From the IMG/VR virus record IMGVR_UViG_3300042341_000205, positions 1-35,829 of that record: DNA of 35,829 nucleotides, one strand, 5' to 3'. The first letter of the stretch is position 1. Each line of letters begins with the position of its first letter. Shown in pieces: positions 16,501-25,155 of the stretch. A program made the position numbers and the translations under genes. The notes under the pieces are model-generated. The model was not told the origin of the DNA. It was given only the letters and a program-made list of their open reading frames with translations, and did no database searches. The DNA is from a virus.

Positions 16501-19500
16501 TTAGTTCTTAGTGGAACTGTTGATAGTGGACAAGGAGCAACTGAAGTTCATTTAATGAACCAAAATGTTCGTACAACTGATAGTGTAACTTTTGCAGGTA
16601 TAACTGGACCTTTAACTGGTACAGCAACTGCTGCAACTAGATTGGTTGATGGTGGTGATTTACTTTCGCAAGTTGGTGATGGTACTCTTATATATACCGC
16701 TCAGATTAGTAATGGTGTTTCGGGATTATTTCCGGCTACTGATAATTCAAATACCGTTATAACAATTAATAGACATCCTGGTAACTACTATAGTCAATTA
16801 GGATTTAGTTCTAACGCTTCTATGTATTATAGAAGTTTTAGCGCAACTGCAATTAACACATCGCAAGCTTGGAGGAGAGTATGGGATGATGGAAATGACG
16901 GGGCTGGTAGTGGACTTGATGCGGACTTATGGGATAGTTATCAATTCGCAGATTATTTAAATCAAGCAGTTCGTACAAGTGATACTGTAAGATTTAATCA
17001 ATCTAGATTTTCAAATAGAATTAGTATTGGAGACGGAAACGGAACTCCATATTTAAATACTGGTTCTCCTGGTGTATGGTTATCATATAATGGAGGTTCT
17101 GATATCTTTATGGGAGCACAAACTTCAACTTTGTGGGGAGTTTATCTTGGTGATTGGAGATTTACAGTAAATAATAGTGGTACTGCAGCAGCAACTGGTG
17201 ATTTTAGAGCACCAATATTCTACGATTCGGTAAGTACCGGATATTATTTAGACCCTAATTCATACTCAAGATTCAGTAGTTTAGCATTAGACCAATCTAG
17301 AGTTGATAGTAGTAGATATCCTATTGGACATTATACAACTGGTGAAACTGTATTTGAGTTTGACCCAATTTGGAATAATACTCAATTACAGGCATATTTT
17401 AATAGTGGTAACGTAACTTGGGTAAACGATTCAACTGCACCTGGTGGTTATGCTATATCAATAGTAGGTGGTGTAAACGTAGGTGGGGCTTATAGTAGTG
17501 GATTCCCTTATATTCCAGTAGATACAAACGATGTTTACTATATGGAGTGTTGGATACGAAGTGTATCTGGAACAAACACTCACTATATGGGTTCTATTGA
17601 TTACAATGAATCATTTACTTCATTGGGTGGTAATCCCGGTTCATTTGGATATTGGGTAATGTCAAATACTAACCCTGGTAGTTCTTGGACTAAAGTAAGT
17701 GGGTATATTACAGGATTTGGTACATCTACTGGACAATTTAGAAGTGGAACAAAATATTGGACACCTCAAGCATTATTTAACTACACTGGTGGTGGAACTA
17801 CATACATTAGTGGTTGGAAAGTAATAAAAGTAAGTGTGCCTGGTAATAGAACATTTCAAGGTAATGTGAATGTTAATGGTACATCTACCCTTAGAAGAAC
17901 TGATATTATTGCAGCTGGTTCTGGATGGAATGACCATTTAAATCTATATTCATCTGACCAAAGTAATAGATTCAATGTATTGGTAGATAGTGGGGCATCT
18001 AATTACTTAAGAATTGCATATAATAATTCGGAAAGATTTAGAATACAACCAAATGGTGACACTTATAATTTTGGAGCATTTTATACGGATATTGTATATG
18101 ATAGAACTAGTACCGGGTATTATTTAGACCCTGCATCTGATTCGCAATTAAATACTGGAACTTTTAATGGTAGAATGAAATATTCAAATTACCTTGTTAG
18201 TAATAATAATGGTGGTTTGATGGGGGATTATAACATCAATAGTACTGCTTCAAAAGTAATTTGGACTATTGGTGAAAGCTGGCCAATCGGTAATATGTAC
18301 GGATTGGGTTATGAGTATGGAAGTGGATATGACCATCACTTAGCAATGAGAAATAATGGTACAACTTATTCTCGTATAGGTTTTGCTGGTGGTATGGTAA
18401 TAACTGGTACTGGAACAGCAACATCCGATTGGAGAGCACCATACTTTTATGATAGTGATAATACAGCTTATTATGCAAACTTTGCAGATACTGGTGTATC
18501 AATACTCGTAGCTGGTTCAGTAAATCATGCAACGTATAACAAACCAGCAACTTTAGTAAACGCAAGTGGTACTTCATCTTCTGGGGCAGCAATAGCAATT
18601 CAGCAAGTAACTCCGGAAGGATGGACAGCAATATTCGCAGATTATGAACCATATACTGGGTGGGGATTGTATCATGATAATCCATCAAACACATTTGGAA
18701 TTACTGCAGAAGATTCTACAAACCAATTAAGAAGTTACACAGTACCTTCAAGAGTTAGTGGTAATAGAACTGCATATGAAAAAATAAGATTTGAGCAAGG
18801 GCCTGGACACGTTTATATTGGTGGAAACGCATACGCATCAGCATTCTATGATAGGGTTGATACTGGATATTATTTAGACCCTAATGGTACATCTAATTTA
18901 GGAGGTTTAACTTTAGCAAGTAATGTTTCAACTGGTAGAAGTAGTTATGGTTCTGGAACAGCAAACCTTGTGTTATTAGCAAGTAGTACATATGGTAGAG
19001 CTACTATTGATTTTAGAAGTGGTGTAAACTATCCATCGGATGGTGCACAAATTTATTATGAAACTGCAACAAATGGTGTAAGTGGTGAAACTTCTAGATT
19101 AGTTATTAGAACTGAAAACGATGCGGATGATTCTATCCTTATTAGAGGTGGTTTTATAATAGCAAACTCAACTACGGTTGATGGTGGTAGTTCTAATCCT
19201 GGTTTCCAAACTCAATATAATGGTAATGCTAGATTGTACACATATAGTGACCACACATCTGAAGCAAGTTCATTTAGAGCACCAATATTTTATGATTCTG
19301 AAAATACTGCATTCTTTGCAAATCCTAATGGACGTTCTCGTTTATCATCAATGGATTATGGTGATGGTGGTTATTATTTCGCAGGTGGTGATTGGGGTTA
19401 TAGACATAATACTCCATCTGGTTGGATTCAATTTGGACCTGCAAACACTGGACATGCTCACATTTATACTAATCTTTCTAACTTCTATTTCAACGTAGAT

Positions 19501-21465
19501 GATTCTTACTTAAATGGTAGAAGAATCATTATGGAAAATAGATGGTTAAGTAACACATATTACGGAACTGGTGGTGATATGTATGCAACTATTTGGTATG
19601 ATACAAATGATACCGGATACAGATCAGACCCTACTGGTACATCAAGATTGAACTTTGTAAACTCAAACAATCACTATATCCAACCTGGTTATATGTTGTA
19701 TAGTGATATGGGTGGATGGCAAGGTGAATATAATAAGATTCAATGGCATAGTACGCATATGTACTTCCAACACCAATCATCTGGATACTTTATATTCAGA
19801 ACTGATAGTGGTGCGGAAAGAGCATATATCAATAGAAGTGGTGACCTTTGGTTAGGATATTTAGGTTGGATGAGTAGTCATCTTAATCAATCGGTAAGAA
19901 CTGATGGTTCACCTACATTTACAAACGTATATATAAACGATTGGTTTAGACAGAATACATCACAGGGTATGTATTGGCAACCATATGGTAGAGGATTTGT
20001 TTCTCCTGAAAATCAGGGAAATCCATATGGAACTGTAACTACAATGGGTAGTGGTCGTAATGGCTGGAACGGATGGGGTATTGGTTCTCAGATTACATTA
20101 ATGCATGATTATAATAATGGTGGTAATACTACTGGTTTGCATGATAACTCATATAGTTGGGTGTGGAGATGGATTAGAAATTCTTACTTTAGTATTGATC
20201 GTGGATATACTGAAATGGCTGGTAGTTCAAGAGCACCTATATTCTACGATTCAAACGATACATCATTCTACTTTGATGGAAACGGAACTACTAGATGGCA
20301 GGGAACTGATGATTACTCTAAAATGAGAATCGGTTTGACAGGTAAAGGTAACTTCCGTAGAAATAACTACACTGGAGATAGTAACTATTGGATTGGTTCA
20401 ATGGGATGGGGTACTGAAGATTTAAACAACGTTTGGAACTGGGGTAGTGGATTCTTTGATACTTGGTCTAATCCGGGCAACCAACCTCCGGGAACTTCAC
20501 ACTGGGTAGGGGTTCAAGCAGCTCACTATACTTGTGGATATGGTTGTGGATATGGATGGCAGTTAGCAAGTGGACCTGTATCAACAATGTACTTTAGAAA
20601 TACTTGGTCTTCATTCACTGGATGGAGAGGTATGTTGGATAGTGGTAACTACTCTAACTGGGCAATTGCTAGAGGTGGTGATACTGTTGATGGTAGAATT
20701 TATTTCTTATACAATAGAGCATATTACGGAACTTCAACGGATTCATCAACATTACAGGCTTACACTACTGGTAACAATGGTGCATTCATGTCTTACCATA
20801 AAGGTGGATACTACGCTATTAACTTAGGATTGGATGGTGATAACGTATTCCGTTTAGGTGGTTGGTCTTCTAGATGGCCAAGATGGTACGCGGATGCAGA
20901 TGGAGCTACAACATTTGGTGTACCTTATGTACTTCGTTCAAACTTTGATAACTATGGTGGTGGTGGTGTTTGGGTATCGGATGATGGTGACCTGTGTGAC
21001 TTGAATGATGGTTATTTAGCATTAAGAGCTTCTTATGGTTTAAGAATTCATAGTGGTAATAGAGGTGGTGGTGCAAATATCAACTTAAGATATGATGGTG
21101 TGATTATTGCATCAAACAACATTATTGCATATGGTTCTCCATCGGATATCAGATTAAAAGAAAATATTAAACCTTTAGAAAACTCATTAGAAAAAGTAAT
21201 GAGAATGAGAGGAGTTGAATATGATTGGAAAGAAGGAACTGACGAATATGAAACAACTAAGTTAAGACATGATATTGGATTCATAGCTCAGGAAATAGAA
21301 GATGTTGTTCCTGATTTAGTAAGAGCAGGTGAAGATGGTTATTTGGCAGTTAGAGATAGAGGTATTCCAGCATTATTGTTAGAAGCTATCAAAGAATTAA
21401 AAGCTGAGTTAGATGAAACTAAAAAAGAATTAAAAGAATTAAAAGAAAAAATGAGTTTTGAATAA
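13519..21465 (+). CDS. Giant tail fibre with collagen-like tracts and C-terminal S74 chaperone
   Basis: In this 2,648-residue protein residues 1-250 share modules with the first giant fibre (ITASLFRGDGSGLFNI). Gly-X-Y tracts occupy 252-559 and 675-876, separated by a ~115-residue folded domain. Residues 876-1005 contain TTDNGVITL, INTTTLNVGDNIITLNA and FYWDEGSDRWYH, typical of phage fibres. Residues ~1100-2500 hold at least seven units around FYDS-x-xTGYYLDPN-x-xS and a GLDADLWDS unit. The last 107 residues are an S74 domain beginning SDIRLKENI, followed by a Lys/Glu-rich coiled coil. Ser2542 and Lys2547 have the spacing of the endosialidase Ser911/Lys916 pair, so autocleavage after trimerisation is expected. 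This is the best candidate for the main long tail fibre or receptor-binding protein. The ATG follows the previous stop closely, without a Shine-Dalgarno site. Confidence 0.88.
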   Translation: MEYLGNNPNGLNQQNKDTVSLFVSGSRIASFSSQSVDVVGNFSASKIQTDEIDSFGSNPLQLKADTQISGSLNVSSSITASLFRGDGSGLFNISATSIGDIDRIKSGSATAIISPNTGLVVNVPTSISGGLAVNGNSNITGSLRVSNGLAVNGNSNITGSVVISQNLNVGGKITTTELHTTFISSSVIFSSGSNKFGDNVIDRQEITGSLSVSGSMFVTGDTIPTDNTTNEVLVLNTTTGRISRRFAAATSGTSGTSGTSGTSGTSGTSGTSGTSGTSGTSGTSGTSGTSGSSGTSGSSGTSGTSGTSGTSGTSGTSGTSGSSGTRGTSGTSGTSGTSGTSGSSGTSGSSGTSGSGGTSGQDGSSGTSGTRGTSGTSGTSGTSGSSGTSGSGGTSGTSGSSGTSGQDGTSGTSGTRGTSGTSGISGTAGTSGTSGTSGTSGSSGTSGITGAGGQGGTNGTGGTSGSSGTSGTSGTSGTSGVSGSGGTAGTSGTSGTSGTSGTSGTSGTSGSRGTSGTSGASGTGGSSGTSGTSGTSGTSGTSGTSGTSGTSGTSGQGGGTKYNFSTTITDSDPGNGVVQYNNATIGSVTFLYIDNLDQSGNTQTGWYDTWDDSTTTSARGTLTLTSRDNGTVNNTFRITGAITVAAGYYKIPVAYVAGTLPPNLSQLTISFSRTGDTGTSGSAGTSGTSGTSGTSGTSGTSGTSGASGSNGTSGTSGTSGTSGTRGTSGTSGISGSSGTSGTSGTSGTSGVSGSSGTSGTSGTSGTSGVSGSSGTSGTSGTSGTSGTSGVSGSSGTSGTSGTSGTSGSSGSSGTRGTSGTSGTSGTSGTSGTSGSSGSSGTSGSSGSSGTRGTSGTSGTSGTSGTSGTSGTSGSSGLLSLTGTTDNGVITLNGTAPNATVEANLRFDGSTLTVTGDATISGNLTVSGTTTYINTTTLNVGDNIITLNADIGASTAPTENSGIEVKRGNAATKQFYWDEGSDRWYHDDNTYIAGNLVLSGTVDSGQGATEVHLMNQNVRTTDSVTFAGITGPLTGTATAATRLVDGGDLLSQVGDGTLIYTAQISNGVSGLFPATDNSNTVITINRHPGNYYSQLGFSSNASMYYRSFSATAINTSQAWRRVWDDGNDGAGSGLDADLWDSYQFADYLNQAVRTSDTVRFNQSRFSNRISIGDGNGTPYLNTGSPGVWLSYNGGSDIFMGAQTSTLWGVYLGDWRFTVNNSGTAAATGDFRAPIFYDSVSTGYYLDPNSYSRFSSLALDQSRVDSSRYPIGHYTTGETVFEFDPIWNNTQLQAYFNSGNVTWVNDSTAPGGYAISIVGGVNVGGAYSSGFPYIPVDTNDVYYMECWIRSVSGTNTHYMGSIDYNESFTSLGGNPGSFGYWVMSNTNPGSSWTKVSGYITGFGTSTGQFRSGTKYWTPQALFNYTGGGTTYISGWKVIKVSVPGNRTFQGNVNVNGTSTLRRTDIIAAGSGWNDHLNLYSSDQSNRFNVLVDSGASNYLRIAYNNSERFRIQPNGDTYNFGAFYTDIVYDRTSTGYYLDPASDSQLNTGTFNGRMKYSNYLVSNNNGGLMGDYNINSTASKVIWTIGESWPIGNMYGLGYEYGSGYDHHLAMRNNGTTYSRIGFAGGMVITGTGTATSDWRAPYFYDSDNTAYYANFADTGVSILVAGSVNHATYNKPATLVNASGTSSSGAAIAIQQVTPEGWTAIFADYEPYTGWGLYHDNPSNTFGITAEDSTNQLRSYTVPSRVSGNRTAYEKIRFEQGPGHVYIGGNAYASAFYDRVDTGYYLDPNGTSNLGGLTLASNVSTGRSSYGSGTANLVLLASSTYGRATIDFRSGVNYPSDGAQIYYETATNGVSGETSRLVIRTENDADDSILIRGGFIIANSTTVDGGSSNPGFQTQYNGNARLYTYSDHTSEASSFRAPIFYDSENTAFFANPNGRSRLSSMDYGDGGYYFAGGDWGYRHNTPSGWIQFGPANTGHAHIYTNLSNFYFNVDDSYLNGRRIIMENRWLSNTYYGTGGDMYATIWYDTNDTGYRSDPTGTSRLNFVNSNNHYIQPGYMLYSDMGGWQGEYNKIQWHSTHMYFQHQSSGYFIFRTDSGAERAYINRSGDLWLGYLGWMSSHLNQSVRTDGSPTFTNVYINDWFRQNTSQGMYWQPYGRGFVSPENQGNPYGTVTTMGSGRNGWNGWGIGSQITLMHDYNNGGNTTGLHDNSYSWVWRWIRNSYFSIDRGYTEMAGSSRAPIFYDSNDTSFYFDGNGTTRWQGTDDYSKMRIGLTGKGNFRRNNYTGDSNYWIGSMGWGTEDLNNVWNWGSGFFDTWSNPGNQPPGTSHWVGVQAAHYTCGYGCGYGWQLASGPVSTMYFRNTWSSFTGWRGMLDSGNYSNWAIARGGDTVDGRIYFLYNRAYYGTSTDSSTLQAYTTGNNGAFMSYHKGGYYAINLGLDGDNVFRLGGWSSRWPRWYADADGATTFGVPYVLRSNFDNYGGGGVWVSDDGDLCDLNDGYLALRASYGLRIHSGNRGGGANINLRYDGVIIASNNIIAYGSPSDIRLKENIKPLENSLEKVMRMRGVEYDWKEGTDEYETTKLRHDIGFIAQEIEDVVPDLVRAGEDGYLAVRDRGIPALLLEAIKELKAELDETKKELKELKEKMSFE
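14272..15195 (+). repeat. Gly-X-Y tract A of the second giant fibre
   Basis: About 308 residues of Gly-X-Y triplets, mainly GTS, with scattered GTR, GQD, GIT and GSG. Regular Arg-containing triplets (GTRGTSG, GSRGTSG) distinguish it from the tract at 7803-10985, where I see no arginine. The DNA units are the same 9-base types. Confidence 0.9.
15541..16146 (+). repeat. Gly-X-Y tract B of the second giant fibre
   Basis: About 202 residues of Gly-X-Y triplets. A larger repeat built on GTSGVSGSSGTSG recurs about four times in the middle, and GTSGSSGSSGTRGTSG-like units recur near the end, so it grew by duplication of units longer than nine bases. Confidence 0.9.
21142..21462 (+). other. S74 intramolecular chaperone domain with self-cleavage site
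   Basis: The segment begins SDIRLKENIKPL and includes V-x-YDWKEG, IGFIAQEIEDVVPDLV and RGIPALLLEAIKEL, the usual order of the peptidase S74 family, then a coiled coil ending KEKMSFE. Cleavage is expected just before Ser2542, freeing a C-terminal piece of 107 residues. Confidence 0.9.
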
Positions 21466-21472
21466 AAACCAT

Positions 21473-21481
21473 ATATTTATA
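21473..21481 (+). promoter_or_regulatory. ATATTTATA motif before the 141-residue gene
   Basis: An exact ATATTTATA ends 19 bases before the ATG at 21501, in the 35-base gap after the giant fibre gene. It belongs to the recurrent motif set. Confidence 0.45.
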
Positions 21482-21500
21482 TATATAAAATAGAATAACT

Positions 21501-21926
21501 ATGGCAATTAAAATTAATACAACGATAGGAACATCTCAAGGTGTTACAGACGAAGCTTATGTAAGAATTTATCGTTATGTTGTAGATAGAAACAAAGGAG
21601 CTCTTGAATTATACGTTAATGTATTTAAGAGTGAAGAAGAAGCTAATTTAATAGAAACATCGATAGCTTCTAGAGTTGGTTCTCCTATTCATGAAAGATT
21701 TCTTGCAAAAGTAGATGCAATACCACATTGGCATTCTATTCCAATGACAGCATCTATAACAGAAGTAATTGATGGCAGGTCTTATCAAAAAACAGTAGCT
21801 GATTTTTCATCTCTACAAGGTGCAGATATATTTGCACAAGCATATCCACTTTTGAAAGCAAAATTAGTAGAAGATTTAAAAGATAGAAATGTTATATCAT
21901 CAGCATCTGAATTAGAAGATTGTTAA
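21501..21926 (+). CDS. Conserved-looking phage protein of unknown function
   Basis: The N-terminal half of this 141-residue protein reads as beta strands (EAYVRIYRYVVDRNKGALELYV). The C-terminal half has an amphipathic helix (PLLKAKLVEDLKD). No motif, signal peptide or membrane segment is visible. It stands between the fibre region and the sheath, with two more small genes, and is headed by its own promoter-like motif. I do not recognise it. A minor structural or assembly protein is the likeliest role from position only. Confidence 0.6.
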   Translation: MAIKINTTIGTSQGVTDEAYVRIYRYVVDRNKGALELYVNVFKSEEEANLIETSIASRVGSPIHERFLAKVDAIPHWHSIPMTASITEVIDGRSYQKTVADFSSLQGADIFAQAYPLLKAKLVEDLKDRNVISSASELEDC

Positions 21927-21939
21927 TCTTTATAATTAA

Positions 21940-21948
21940 ATATTTATA
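21940..21948 (+). promoter_or_regulatory. ATATTTATA motif very close to a start codon
   Basis: An exact ATATTTATA ends only 4 bases before the ATG at 21953. If it is a promoter -10 element, the transcript would be leaderless or nearly so, which makes this copy a useful test of the promoter idea. Confidence 0.35.
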
Positions 21949-21952
21949 CACA

Positions 21953-22243
21953 ATGATACTAACAACAATACAAAATAAAAACTTATTTGGAAAAACAATT
22001 AATGTTGTTTTAACCAATATTCTGAGTTACGATTTAGGAAAGGATGATTGTAGATTAAGATATGAATTAAGATTCAGAGACCCGAATAGAGAATCTGATG
22101 CAGTTCCTGATACTATTATAAATAGTGGAATATGGGATGTACCAACCAATGTATTAAATGCATGGAGTGGTAGCAATACTTATTTGGCTGAAAAGATGTG
22201 TGATGAATTTGAATTAGTAGTAATTAATCACACATTATCATAA
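21953..22243 (+). CDS. Small protein of unknown function
   Basis: I chose the ATG at 21953, giving 96 residues. The frame is open to a TTG at 21920, but that start would overlap the previous gene, and its extra eleven residues look like translated intergenic DNA. The protein has a beta-rich start (TINVVLTNIL), then RLRYELRFRDPNRES, and a closing FELVVINHTL. No family is recognised. It lies between two other small genes, each with its own promoter-like motif. Confidence 0.6.
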   Translation: MILTTIQNKNLFGKTINVVLTNILSYDLGKDDCRLRYELRFRDPNRESDAVPDTIINSGIWDVPTNVLNAWSGSNTYLAEKMCDEFELVVINHTLS

Positions 22244-22257
22244 TTTTGAAAAAATAA

Positions 22258-22266
22258 ATATTTATT
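22258..22266 (+). promoter_or_regulatory. ATATTTATT motif before the 132-residue gene
   Basis: One mismatch from the recurrent ATATTTATA motif. It ends 13 bases before the ATG at 22280. Confidence 0.4.
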
Positions 22267-22279
22267 AAAAAGAAATACT

Positions 22280-22678
22280 ATGGCATTAACATACGAGTGG
22301 AAAATAACTCAAATTAAAAAAACAACCAATGATAGTGTAGATAACGCTATAATTGGTACTAGATGGGAAGTTAAAGGAATAGATGAAAATGGAAACGATG
22401 GTTTATTTACTGGAGCAACTCCGTTTACATTAGACCAAATTAATCCTGATAATTTTGTACCATACAATGAATTGACAGAAGAAATTGTATTGGATTGGAT
22501 TAAAGGATATGTAAGTGGCTCAAATAGAGCAACTAACTATTGGGACCATATATCAGATAGAATCAACACACAAATAAAAGAAAAAACATCTATTATTAGT
22601 AGCGTTGAGGCAGTTAATTTACCTTGGTCACCTACATCAGGTTCATCGATAGAACCTACTGGTTCTTTAGTGGTTTAA
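22280..22678 (+). CDS. Conserved phage protein, DUF7936-like pattern
   Basis: This 132-residue protein begins MALTYEWKITQIKKT, continues I-x-x-TRWEVKGIDENGNDG-x-FTGATPF, then NFVPYNELTEEIVLDWIK, and ends with ISSVEAVNLPW. I recall this order from small proteins of many T4-like aquatic phages filed under DUF7936, whose function is unknown. The number is from memory and should be checked. A terminator follows immediately, so the gene closes a transcription unit before the sheath. Confidence 0.7.
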   Translation: MALTYEWKITQIKKTTNDSVDNAIIGTRWEVKGIDENGNDGLFTGATPFTLDQINPDNFVPYNELTEEIVLDWIKGYVSGSNRATNYWDHISDRINTQIKEKTSIISSVEAVNLPWSPTSGSSIEPTGSLVV

Positions 22679-22695
22679 TTAAAAATATTAACTTT

Positions 22696-22744
22696 AAATG
22701 TCCAAAGTGCAGATTTATAAACAAATTTGTGTTTTGGACATTTT
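22696..22744 (+). terminator. Long hairpin terminator before the sheath gene
   Basis: AAATGTCCAAA (22696-22706) pairs with TTTGGACATTT (22733-22743). Inside, CAGATTT (22710-22716) pairs with AAATTTG (22723-22729) around a 6-base loop, and the bases between can form three G-U pairs. The sequence TTTTCTTTAT follows. The structure separates the small-gene unit from the sheath unit. Confidence 0.8.
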
Positions 22745-22748
22745 CTTT

Positions 22749-22757
22749 ATATTTATA
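22749..22757 (+). promoter_or_regulatory. ATATTTATA motif before the tail sheath gene
   Basis: An exact copy directly after the terminator hairpin, 59 bases before the ATG at 22817. The order terminator then promoter-like motif supports a new transcription unit for the abundant sheath protein. Confidence 0.5.
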
Positions 22758-22816
22758 TAAGTAATTATATTGGATTTTCTTAATTACAAACTTAAAATAC
22801 AAATTCGAAAAATAAA

Positions 22817-25135
22817 ATGGCAGAAAGAATCGTATCACCCGGCGTATTCACAAGAGAAAATGACCTTTCCTTCCTAGCGCAAGGAGTAGGCGAGATTGGA
22901 GCAGCATTTATAGGACCTTTTAAGCAAGGACCTGCATTTGTTCCAACTATTGTTAGAACGCAATCAGAATTCGAAGATATCTTCGGAACTCCTGATGGAA
23001 CTTATTATACTGAATATGCAGTACAAAACTATTTAAGAGAAGCTGGAAGTGCTACCATCGTAAGAGTTGGTGGTATTGGTGGTTATACTCAAAATTTACC
23101 TGTTGGTATATTTGCATCTGGTGGTTTGGTTGGACAAAAACTTATTGGAGTTTTATATTCAACTGAAACTGGTGATGAGGCTGTAGGATTCAGAACACCA
23201 ACTGTAACAGGTGCAGGACCTGGATTTGCATCTGGTTCATTTGTAGTATCTTCTTCATTTGGATTTGTATCAGCATCTATTTTAGAAACTGCTACTAACG
23301 ATGTAGTAGATACATTTGGTTCTTCTCCATTCGGAGCTAAAACAGCATATACTTACGCTTATTTTAAAAATATAGCAACAACTAATTACACTAACGCTGC
23401 GATGGGGCTTGAAGGTGGTACATTTGTATCAGCATCGGCATTACCTCCACAAATTTATAGTGATATTAGTTCTGCAGAAACTCCATATGTTAAATCTCAA
23501 AAAGATAATAACAATGTTAGATATGATTTATTTAAGTTTGTAACTTTAGGACATGGTACTCCATATAATACTAAATTCAAAATTGGTATTTCAAACGTAA
23601 AGGCAGCTGGTGAAGATGGAGCAACTGATTATTCTGTATTCACTGTAACTGTAAGAGGATATAGTGATACTGATAAGAGAAAGAGTGTTGTAGAAACATT
23701 TAATAATGTAAACTTAGACCCTGCTTCTCCTAACTATATAGCTAGAAGAATTGGTGATAGATGGAATACGATTGATAACAATGGTAAGATAACTGAAAAT
23801 GGAGATTACTCAAACAAATCAAAATATGTAAGAGTAGTAATAGCTGAGGCAGGTTCATTCCCGATTTCATCAGCACCATTTGGACATGGAGCATATACAA
23901 ACCCAATAGTAACAAATGTAGCAGATACAACTAAAGTACCTGCGGTAGTTTACCAAACTGGTTCGGCAAATAACACATCATCATCTCCTATATATTATTC
24001 TGGATTTGATTTTGAGACTGTTGGTGCATCCGATGATAACAAACAATACTTAAAACCAATTCCTGTTGGAGCATTGGTTGGAGCAAACGTTGATTTCGCA
24101 TTTGATTCTCAATTATCATATGTAATGACAGGTTCGGCAGCAACTGATATGGTTAAAAGACAATTTTTATTAGGATTCCAATATGGATTTGATGGTAACG
24201 CACCAACTGTAAAAATTAACTTAGGTACATCTATAACTGGAGCAAATACGCAAGGATTTAACTGTTCAAATAACTCAACTAATGGTTCAATTGCATATAC
24301 AAAAGCAATTAACGCTGTATCAAATGCAGATGAATACGATATTAACTTAGTTGTAACTCCTGGTATCATTCGTTCTTTACACCCATCTATTACTACAAAA
24401 GTAATTGATATGGTTGAAGATAGACAAGATTGTTTCTACATCGCTGATTTTGTGGCAGCAACTGCAACAATTACTGAAGCAACCGAAGAAGCAAATTCAG
24501 TAGATTCTAACTACGTTGGAACTTACTACCCTTGGGTTAAGACAGTTGATACTAATAGTAATAAATTAATGAGTGTACCTCCATCAGTATTGATGCCGGC
24601 TGTATTCGCTGCAAACGATAGATTGGCAGCTGAATGGTTCGCACCTGCTGGTTTGAATAGAGGTGGTATTAGTGGAGCAGTTTCAGTATTGAATAGATTA
24701 ACACATTCTGAAAGAGATACTCTATATGAGAATAAAGTAAACCCAATCGCAGCATTCCCTGGACAAGGTATTGTAGCATTCGGACAGAAGACATTGCAAG
24801 ATAAGGCATCAGCTTTAGATAGAATCAATGTTAGAAGATTACTTATCACTCTTAAGAAGTTCATCGCTTCAACATCTCGTTTCTTAGTGTTCGAACAAAA
24901 TACTTCTACAACTCGTCAAAGATTCTTAAACACTGTGAACCCTTACTTAGAGGCAGTTCAACAAAGACAAGGTTTATACGCATTTAGAGTTGTAATGGAT
25001 GAATCAAACAATACACCTGATGTAATTGATAGAAACATATTAGCAGGACAAATTTTCTTACAACCGGCTAAGACAGCGGAATTTATCGTAATAGATTTCA
25101 ACATCTTACCAACTGGAGCAAGTTTTAACGCATAA
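22817..25135 (+). CDS. Contractile tail sheath protein (T4 gp18-like)
   Basis: This 772-residue protein, somewhat longer than T4 gp18, begins with the family's RIVSPGVFTRENDLSF and IGAAFIGPFKQGPAF. It ends with the conserved sheath C-terminal core: FIASTSRFLVFEQN, then RFLNTVNPYLEAVQQRQGLYAFRVVMDE, then ILAGQIFLQPAKTAEFIVIDF. The middle section (residues ~120-430) is the variable outer part. Subunits form a cylinder around the tube and contract to drive it into the host. The tube gene follows after 52 bases, the usual order in myoviruses. The start is ATG after an A-rich leader. The identification is firm from the N- and C-terminal motifs. Confidence 0.96.
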   Translation: MAERIVSPGVFTRENDLSFLAQGVGEIGAAFIGPFKQGPAFVPTIVRTQSEFEDIFGTPDGTYYTEYAVQNYLREAGSATIVRVGGIGGYTQNLPVGIFASGGLVGQKLIGVLYSTETGDEAVGFRTPTVTGAGPGFASGSFVVSSSFGFVSASILETATNDVVDTFGSSPFGAKTAYTYAYFKNIATTNYTNAAMGLEGGTFVSASALPPQIYSDISSAETPYVKSQKDNNNVRYDLFKFVTLGHGTPYNTKFKIGISNVKAAGEDGATDYSVFTVTVRGYSDTDKRKSVVETFNNVNLDPASPNYIARRIGDRWNTIDNNGKITENGDYSNKSKYVRVVIAEAGSFPISSAPFGHGAYTNPIVTNVADTTKVPAVVYQTGSANNTSSSPIYYSGFDFETVGASDDNKQYLKPIPVGALVGANVDFAFDSQLSYVMTGSAATDMVKRQFLLGFQYGFDGNAPTVKINLGTSITGANTQGFNCSNNSTNGSIAYTKAINAVSNADEYDINLVVTPGIIRSLHPSITTKVIDMVEDRQDCFYIADFVAATATITEATEEANSVDSNYVGTYYPWVKTVDTNSNKLMSVPPSVLMPAVFAANDRLAAEWFAPAGLNRGGISGAVSVLNRLTHSERDTLYENKVNPIAAFPGQGIVAFGQKTLQDKASALDRINVRRLLITLKKFIASTSRFLVFEQNTSTTRQRFLNTVNPYLEAVQQRQGLYAFRVVMDESNNTPDVIDRNILAGQIFLQPAKTAEFIVIDFNILPTGASFNA

Positions 25136-25155
25136 TACGAAAATCAATAAAGTAG

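Noticed and set aside
20300-20700. Diversity-generating-retroelement target in the Trp/Gly-rich part of the second fibre
   Set aside because: The Trp- and Gly-rich segment recalls lectin-like tips, but I see no template repeat, reverse transcriptase or accessory gene in the window.
21048-21284. Minus-strand frame opposite the S74 domain
   Set aside because: It is short, has no ribosome site, and lies entirely opposite a strongly conserved coding domain.
21920-21952. TTG start upstream of the 96-residue gene
   Set aside because: It would overlap the preceding gene, lacks a ribosome site and adds low-complexity residues. The ATG at 21953 is simpler.
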